Positions 16,301 to 25,300 of a stretch of 64,000 bases of DNA are shown here, one piece after another. Within the stretch, counting starts at the first letter, position 1. Each line of letters opens with the position of its first letter. The notes below the pieces were generated by a model, which was given only the letters and a program-made list of their open reading frames with translations, was not told the origin of the DNA and made no database searches. Source of the stretch: Micropterix aruncella (taxonomy: Eukaryota > Arthropoda > Insecta > Lepidoptera > Micropterigidae); contig OX155957.1 of NCBI GenBank assembly GCA_944548615.1, forward strand, positions 5,383,376 through 5,447,375, given 5' to 3'. The position numbers and the translations under genes are program-made.

Positions 16301-19300
16301 AGAGTTGAGGGATAACAAGTGGAGAACACATAGAGGGAGTTGGATGTTATACTTTACAAGGTCTGGGATAAAACTCGTATAATTATTGAGGATGGGACAG
16401 TTAAAAAATAGATGGTCCAGCGTGCAATCTTCGTGTCCACAATCGCATTGCGGAGACGCGAGAACATTAATACGGTGGAGGTGCGATGGGGTGGAGCAAT
16501 GTCCGATCCTCATGCGGCAGATTATCGAAATCTCTTTCCGACTAAATGGCTGGTGGTGGTACCATGGCTTCGAAGGGATTTCGCCCTGGATAAGTGAGAA
16601 CCTCTTGCCCTTTGTGTTAGAGGAAGTGCGCCATCGCTGAGTCCAATTTTTTAAAAGTGTAATCCCTAATAATCAAAGTTACTAAAATTATACACTACAG
16701 AAACCCGACAGCGGCCTCTTGAAAATTTGGCATTCCAACTTTGTCTATGGCCCATGTAAATAAAATGTACCATAGACAAATTTAGGATACTTTTTTTTTC
16801 AAGAATCACCCCCTCGAGGCCTGTTCTTGCAAAAAAATGCATCTAAATTTGTCCATGACCCACGTAAATCAAATAGACCATAGACAAATTTATAATACTA
16901 AATAAAATTGTTCTATGGCCTATTTTATTTACAAGGGTCATAGACAAATGTATTAAAAAATTGCCAATGTCTAAACCGAGGCGCGTAAAAAACGTGACAG
17001 AGAGAGCAATACATTATACATTAAACATTAAACTAAGCTGCCGATAACAGTAATAGTTCATAATTTTTAAAGTATATTGACTATTGGGACCTGGGGCCTA
17101 TTCTTAAAACAATTATGCTTTAGACAATTTTCTATAGCTCAAATAATGTTAACATCTATTATAAAAATTGTAGAGCATATAATTTGCGATAAATTTTGCT
17201 TCAAACATTTTTTTATGTGCTCAAAGAGATAGAGAACGGAGAGCGCGCAGCGCTCAGCCATACATACTGTAATGCAAGGTCACACGGTTGACCGTTACAG
17301 TATGTTGTCGCAAATTTTATGGTCTGCGATTTTTATACTGGATGTTAACGTATGGAAACCTAGATACTCGCGAAAACCCGATTTTTGTGACCTTGAATAA
17401 GTTACGACGCAGTCACGACATTTTATGACACTTTTGAGACAACTTTTAGAACGCCAAAATGAAGGTGTATAAGAGTTTCCAGCTTAATATCTCTCATTCT
17501 GAGGTTGACCCCTTTTTTGTCAAAGTAACTGCTGACTGACTGCTAAACGCTTCGTGTTAGAGAAAGTTTGGATTCTCTCCGCTATGGACGAGTCAAAACT
17601 TTTTCGTAACATAGAAATTTTCAATGCCAGAGCGATTGAAATCGGGAGCTTTCGTACTTCACTTAACTGCACTTGTCTACACTTCACTTCATTCCAACTA
17701 GGATACCATAATAAAGTAAGTAAGGGCCATACCAGACAATTCTTTCCCCCTCTGGTGACGTTGTAGACGAAGGCGATGTTCTCGCCTTCTGTTAGAGCGT
17801 TAATCATGGGAGTGATGTCATCCTTCCTAGCATTCGTATCGGTCACGATGTAAAGCCATTGAGCCTTCGGATGACTTAGCTTCAAGGCCTGAGCACCCTC
17901 CATCAAAGTCACTACCATGTCCTTCTGGACAATCACGGCGAAATTATTACCTGCAGAGAAATGCACATTTATCAGTTTCCTCTGATTTTCAAGGCTTAAT
18001 TTAGGCTTCATCCAAAATACGATCAATAAAACCGTCTGGAAATCAATCAGGAGGTACAGTAAGCGCGAGACCTCCGAGGAATCGGCGGCTGGGGAAGCTG
18101 ATCTACAGTAAGCCGCGACCGTCGATTCCTCGGAGGTCGCGCACTTATTGTAGATATTGTTCGATGAATGGCTTAACTCAGCTATTATATCAGAAACTGA
18201 TAACGAGCCTAATCTAGGATCCTTTGAAAATTTGATTGTTCCACGCAGAATGGGCCTAATAGCCAGTTTGTGCTGTTGGTCAGTTTAACTCATGGCTCAG
18301 CACCCATCCGGTAGCCTCCTCGTAGAGGAAACTACCTCGTAAGGCCCCAAGGAACTCTGCGTGCAGTTGTGCCCTAGAAGTCGTAAGCAGTTGTGATCTG
18401 CAGTGCGCCGTGGAAACGGGTAACGGGGGACTCCAATCTAATCAAGTCGCCATATTAGCACAAACGGTATATTGTGGACTAGTGGACTGTATTTTTTTTA
18501 TATATTAGGTACTTGCCTATGAAGTTGCCGTTCTATAGAGGAAATTTAGGGTAAACATTTTGTATAAAATATACATCAAATTTCCGAAAAATTTACCCCG
18601 TTTATACATGCAGTTTTGTCATTTTAATAGCTGTTGTTATAACAACGGAGGAGTAGGTAGAACTTACAAAAGACGAAAAGAAACTCTAGGAGAAGTTCAC
18701 AGAAATCTACGAACGGGAAGAAAGTGGACCGGAAAATGACGACGCCAACCTCGAAAACCAACAAAAGGCCGAACTCGGCAGCTGGAAAAAAACACTACGT
18801 TGTACAAAATTGGGAAACTGCATGGACTGCAGTGTACCGAGTACTGATAAGCGGCAGGAGGATGGAGACACCGCCTATCCTCAAAGTAGACGGGAGATAC
18901 ACGGACAGCAAAGGATACGGCCGTTGCACTTTGAAGGCACTTCTTCCCAAAAGACAAAGCGGATCACGACAATGATAGGCCGAAACAGATTCGACAAACG
19001 ACCACGAATACGATATCCAGTGATGATGATCAGGATTTCACTGAACACGAAATAACAGACAAGTGTATTCAATGTACCCAAGCAAGGCTCCAGGCATGGA
19101 AGGCCTCACAGCCGATATCTGCTAAAGCTTAATCAATCAGCCGTAGAAAATAACAACTGAACATGTTCTGTTATAACTTACCTATTCTTTTGGTGGGTAA
19201 TTCGGCCAGTTTCTTCATCAGTGCCTTACGTCTCTCAGTAGGGTCGTAGCTGTGCTCCAGTTTAAATACGGACACTGCCACTGAAGATACCGACTGGTCC

Positions 19301-22300
19301 TCCACCAGGACATTCATCGCAGTTATCAGACGACCCACCATGTCGCGACCTAGTCAAATATACAAAATCAGATGAGTTGGTAAACGAAGAGGAGTTCCTA
19401 CACTTCCTACACAGGAGTTCCTACACAAAAAATTGAGAAAAATCATGAATAAAAATTTCGCCCTAAAAGAGTAAGCGAGCCGCGCCGCTTTCGGGGATGT
19501 TCGTTTAGATACGTGTAAGAAATTTTGAGTTTTATAATTGCTATTTACTGACGATCGTAGTTATTATCTAGGCTGTTCCTTCCGGCTGTTCATTACTTTT
19601 TTTTATAAAAGAACCAACCATTCACTATCAATGTGAATGGTTGGATGGCCAAATAAATTGCTCTTAGTTTCGCCGGACAATGCTATTGGCGCCGGACAAT
19701 GCTTTCAGCGCAAAAAAGAGCGTAATTTGTTCATGGTTCATCTATGTGTGTTTTTCGTTTCTTTATTCCAACATAACTTCTAAACGCTTGAACCGATTTA
19801 GAAGTATGTGATGTTGTTAGAATCGTTATGTCATTCCGAGTGTCATAGGGTACATTAACTCTCCAAATATCAAGTAAATTATTAATAAATGTCCAAATTT
19901 TCAAATGTCAATAAATAAACATAAATATATAAGTACATTTCGAAAATACATATGTATCTATATGGATAAATACATAACCTACAAATATTTCATGAACAAA
20001 CGGCATCCGTGGTTTTTTATTCATTTAAATATATTTACTTGTGTTTCTGTATTATCATTAAAAAATATATGAGTAAAATATAAACAATATAAATTAATAT
20101 AAGTAAATATAAGTAATATAAGTAAATTTAAGTAATAAGTAAATATATTTAAAATTCATTACTAATATAGCAATTCTTGGCTAAATTCCTTATTAATAAG
20201 CTAGCATTCTTAGTTTCCGAGACATTGATACGTTTGTGTTAGTGACCCGGACTCATGCTTCAATTTATGATGAAATCGTTTATCCGGAATAGCCCTGAAG
20301 GGTTATCCTAAAAATATAGCATGCTAAAGGACAATGGGCAAAAATGTATGGGCACTGGGCCCATCTCTTAACAATAACAATAAGTTATTCCCATCTGAAA
20401 GATTTATTGATATTTAGAATATTTATGACTATTTCAACTTACTTTAATTATGATCCGTTTCGGAGTTTGTAGTTTGGAATCTTCTTAAATATGGTTAATT
20501 ACACGAGAACCCCAATGCCAATTATTTATTTAAAATTTATTATTAACAGTAAAGACCCATAAAAGATAGTATATTATGATGTTCGGTAACTGGGCACACC
20601 ATGTTGGACAGCTGACCTTAGCTTATTACATACGTTAGTAAACAGAGCTGCAATGAAATCATAAGACTCATTATAGAGTTCAAGCAACATATCCCAGTAT
20701 TTTCACTCTATATACCTACTGCTGACAAACTTGAGCATTCTTAGCAATATATAGTTTGTACTCACGCAGCGTATGCACTTTATCGTTTCGGGTATTCTGC
20801 GATAGTATTCCTTTAAATAGTTATTATAATACAATCCCTGGATGCCTTAGGTTCCCTAGGGCAGTGTTCCGCAAAGCGTGTGCCGCGGCACACTGGTGTA
20901 CCGTGGTCATCAGTTGGTGTGCCGCGGAAAATTGTGTAATAAATATTGTGTAATACTAATTTACATAAAAATAATTTAAATTGTGTTAGACCCCTGGCTG
21001 ACAAGCTATCGCCGAACGCAGCACGCATGCGTATCGAGTAAGTACTTATATTTACTCGTGTCATTTCATCCCTAGTCGTAGTCCTCAGTCGTCGTTGACG
21101 CGCCCGATTGAATGGGCGTAGCGTCGCATTCGGACATTAAAACTAAAATTTTCCGAAGTAGACGTAGCACATTTTTGGTTGCATATAAAAAATGAGTATC
21201 CACTGCTTTCAAAGCGTGGTGTTGCAAATCTATTACCATTTGAAACAACATACTTATGCGAATTGGGATTTTCAACACTCACTACTATTAAATCGAAAAA
21301 AAGAGAGCGCCTGAGGACGATCAATGAAGAAATGAGAGCAGCCTTATCAACGATTGCTCCAAATTTTGATCGCCTGTGCTCTGTTAAACACGCTCACATT
21401 TCTCACTAAACATCTTTTCATATTAGGTATATTGGTTTTAGTAATAAATAAATATTAAATAAACATTGCTTTTTTCTTTGGTGTACCTCTAAAATATTTT
21501 GATTTGATAGGTGTACCTTGAACACAAAAAGTTTGCGGAACACTGCCCTAGGGGGTATCAGGTAATTAGCTATATTTGGTAGGATTTTGAACAACTCAGA
21601 AACGTCTAATAATTGAGATCAGTCGTTCTAGTAATAAACGTTCTACATAATGAGATCTTCCCATTGGTATAGAATTTAGAGCTTATGGAAAAGTGGGCCC
21701 AAAATCCCTTTTTTTTTTAATGACCCATGTGAATAAAATGGACAACAGACATGCTAAATGAATCAAGAATCACCTCTCTGGTTCTAATTAGTCCGGATAA
21801 TACGAGTCTCTACTGTACCTACATATTCAACTACAAGAGTTTACCCACTCAGAGTCTCGTCGTAAAGCAACGCCGCCGACTTCCAGTTGAAGGCCTTCTT
21901 AGTTCTCAGATCCAGGATAAGCTGAGACAATTCTTCACCCGGTTCGATGATCGGGACTGTGATAGCATTGCGTTCCGGCAGACGAGGACAGTCCATGTCT
22001 GTCAGGGCGATGAGAGCCAGATGCTCCTTCTCCGAAACAGCGAACAGGTTCCACGTATCTTTGCATGACGCTATGCTGAACACCGCTATGAAATCTGAGT
22101 GCAGAGTAAAATACGTTATTCTATATTCAGACTTCAGTTTCGGAGGGAGGGGGGGGGGGACATTCATCAAAATAACTCGCGCGGTACGCACCAAACCCGT
22201 ACAATGAATATATATAGAATGTACGCCGTATTTCAGGGGGTTAAATCTTAACAACCCCCCCCCCCGCCACCCCCCGAATACAGGCCTGACAGGACTCTTC

Positions 22301-25300
22301 CCTTGCTCCCTCCCCCCACTCCCACCCCCCCCCCCCCACCCTCTGGATACGTCCTTATCTATATCGCTTCGTATTTCGCTCGCTCGTCGAAATTGCCTCA
22401 GTATTTAAGTGTGACGGCTATCCCTTTTCACGAATTGAACGCGGTATTCGAGTACGGCGGCTATCCCTTTCACGAATTTATTTGTAAGGGTCCAACTTCT
22501 ATTACAACTTTAGCCGCTTGAATGTACAAATTACACTTTCCGATGTGCGATTCTACGATTTTGATATTTACAATGATACGAATACCTACCATAAAAGTCG
22601 TCAAAATTAGTCGACTTGAATAGCGAGCTGGCGACCGATCAATTCGAACGTTTATCAATTCTATTTAATCCTAGATCACTATACATGTTATTGAGTACAC
22701 TGTCACTAAATATTAGTCTCACTGACTAACAAATCGAAACTGCAATATTTTTCTTAATTATCGTATTTATTAGTCAGGCATTCACAATTTTTGTGAAAAA
22801 ACACTGATAAGCATACCAAACCTACTTATTATTGTGTTACAAAAGCTATGATATTAGTTGAAATTAGTCGTTATTATTGTTTTTTAGGAAAAATACCTAT
22901 GACGTATACATATTTCATGAATATTGTACTATCTTTAGATAATATGGAAAAAATCTATATGTAAATCAAAAAGAAATATATTAGGCCGCCCTACACACTA
23001 GTAATTCAACCGGCTCAAGATATAATAATCAACCTAAACAAGTCAAAAGTCTGAGTCCAAAGTCTAAAGTCACGTTTATGTATGGTCTTAGGTACCCACC
23101 TTTTATATTGCGCATCTGCATTTGGTAGCGAATGGTTTCGTGCAGCTTGTGCCATAAGATCCACTTTGTTCTCGGATCGGTTTAACTCACGATTCAACTC
23201 ATATTCAAAAGCCTCCTCGTGTGGAAGGCTATCCAGGGTAAGACTCTCGCGTCTCACGCCTTACGGCTGGTGGATCGGTTTCTCCTGGGGATTGCCTCCC
23301 GGCGCTACTGGACGGTTTGCGCACCGTTCGGCGACACCAATCGGTTGTGCATTCTGACTAATTGCTGAAGGAGTCTGGAGACTATGGAAATATACTGTCT
23401 TCTAAGCAGCGGGGGGTGGATGTTTACCAGTCGTCAACCACTCTTGAAATGACCATTAGGCTACCTAATCCTAAATTCAGAGCCGGGCAAAAGATGTCTT
23501 TCGTCCGAGATAGATTCAAACTGCATCACCACTGAACATACGGCAGATAAAGGTCGCACAAGTGACTTCAGACATTTGACCAGTTGGCGTCCTCGCTGTA
23601 AGGCGTTGGACTCTGGAGGGTTCGTGGCTTTGCTGGACGGTAGGTTTGTTCCATCCCAAAATCTCCCAGGCTCACCTCACGGGAGACAGAATGATCATTA
23701 TCGTTGAAACTTATTTGTAAAAGTTGACCTCCTGACTCACCTCTCTAGGATACACTTCCTCCCGTCCTCTTAATGCGATTACGGGCATGCCTTCTGTACT
23801 GCTAGTGCTGACCACCTTTTTTATTGTCCAATTAACAATATATTTTTTTATTTCATTTCGGACCGTCCAGCCCTCAAAATTCAGTTTCCACTTTGTGTAG
23901 ATCATCTTCACTCCCTTAACTACCCAAAAATCCTTAAAATCCTCTGTAAACTTATTTTCCTCAACCACATTTCCCTCTAGTAACAATATTCCATTACACA
24001 TAACCTGGTAATTTCCTTTGTCCCAACAATGTTCATTGTACCCATGCAATTTATAAGATGATACACTAGTTCCTACTGTTTTCCTCATTGTAAGTTTTAT
24101 GTCTTTTTGTTACAGTGCTGCCTAATAACAACTTAGTTCTCAATAAAAACATATTAAGTACCCGTTTGGCAGAAATCACCCTCATTTAGTGTATAACCCA
24201 AAGAAAAACAAGAAGTACCCACCTCTTTTTAGATTGATGCTAGTCCACGAGTAATAATGAACAACAACTCCGCCATACTTTAAATATTCTCTTGCTGTAA
24301 CTTTCATTATTTCTTTAACAGCGTCCAGCGTCTTCGTGTACTCATTTCCCAAGAAGTCTTGGTCCAGAATAATAGCTATGCATGTAAATAAATTAAATAA
24401 GTTGGTAGTAAAAACAAAAATAAAAAAACAAGCTTTTATTAAAATGCTCTGTCCCGAGCCAACCCTTGGTGCAGCAGCCATGTCATAGTGGAACTTAGAA
24501 CGGGCTATCATAATTGAATGCTATACCTACATAATTTCGTGTTTGTGCTGTTAGCCGTTGAGAAGTCCCCTCGTTGGAAGCCAACCCTGGGTATCGCGAT
24601 GAAACTTAGAACGGGCTATCATAAATGAATGCGTATTGCAAAATTTTGTATCTGTGCTGTTGACCGCTGAGGGATACTCTCGTTGGAAGCCAAACTCTGA
24701 GTGCAGCACCCCTATCGCGTTGTAACTTAGAACTGGCTATCATAATTAAATGCTTATACAAAATTTCGTTTCTGTGTTGTTGACCGTTGATCAGTCCCCT
24801 TGTCGGTACCAACCCTGGGTGCAGCAGCTATGTCATGGTAAAATTTAGAACGGGGTATGATAATTGAATGCGTATACAACATTGTGTGTCTGTGCTGTTG
24901 ACGAAGAGTAGCCTCGTCGGGAGCTGATCCTAGGTATAGAATCAGGTCATGCTCACCACAAAAATGCATTGTCATCTGAGCTGAACCAACAAGCAAAATT
25001 TCAACTTCATAGGATATGAGGAAATTCGAAATTCGAAACACATTCGAAATTTAAATTCTAAGTGTCAACATATATTTTGAAATTTTCTCAACAATAAATA
25101 ATAATTAAATAGTAAATTTGGTGAATATAGTGTAATTCGGTGGTTAAGTAACCCGACCAGGTTGCCACAAGCCTAGGAAATGAAAATATTTTCCTGAAAG
25201 TGTGGAGCTCGCCAAGACGTGTGGCCGACGTGGCGGGTATCGGGCTAAATACCTCCAATCATGATGAACAGTACAACCTTATGACATCAAGGAGACAGCT

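Noticed and set aside
17520..17732. Extension of the Ir93a exon 5 reading frame past the donor
   Set aside because: The frame stays open by chance, but the sequence after KNCL has no Ir93a character and a GTATGG donor gives exact phase with exon 6.
24182..24511. 109-aa frame starting MIARSKFHYDMAAAP
   Set aside because: Only its central part is real (Ir93a exon 2); the start lies in the minisatellite and the end in intron sequence.
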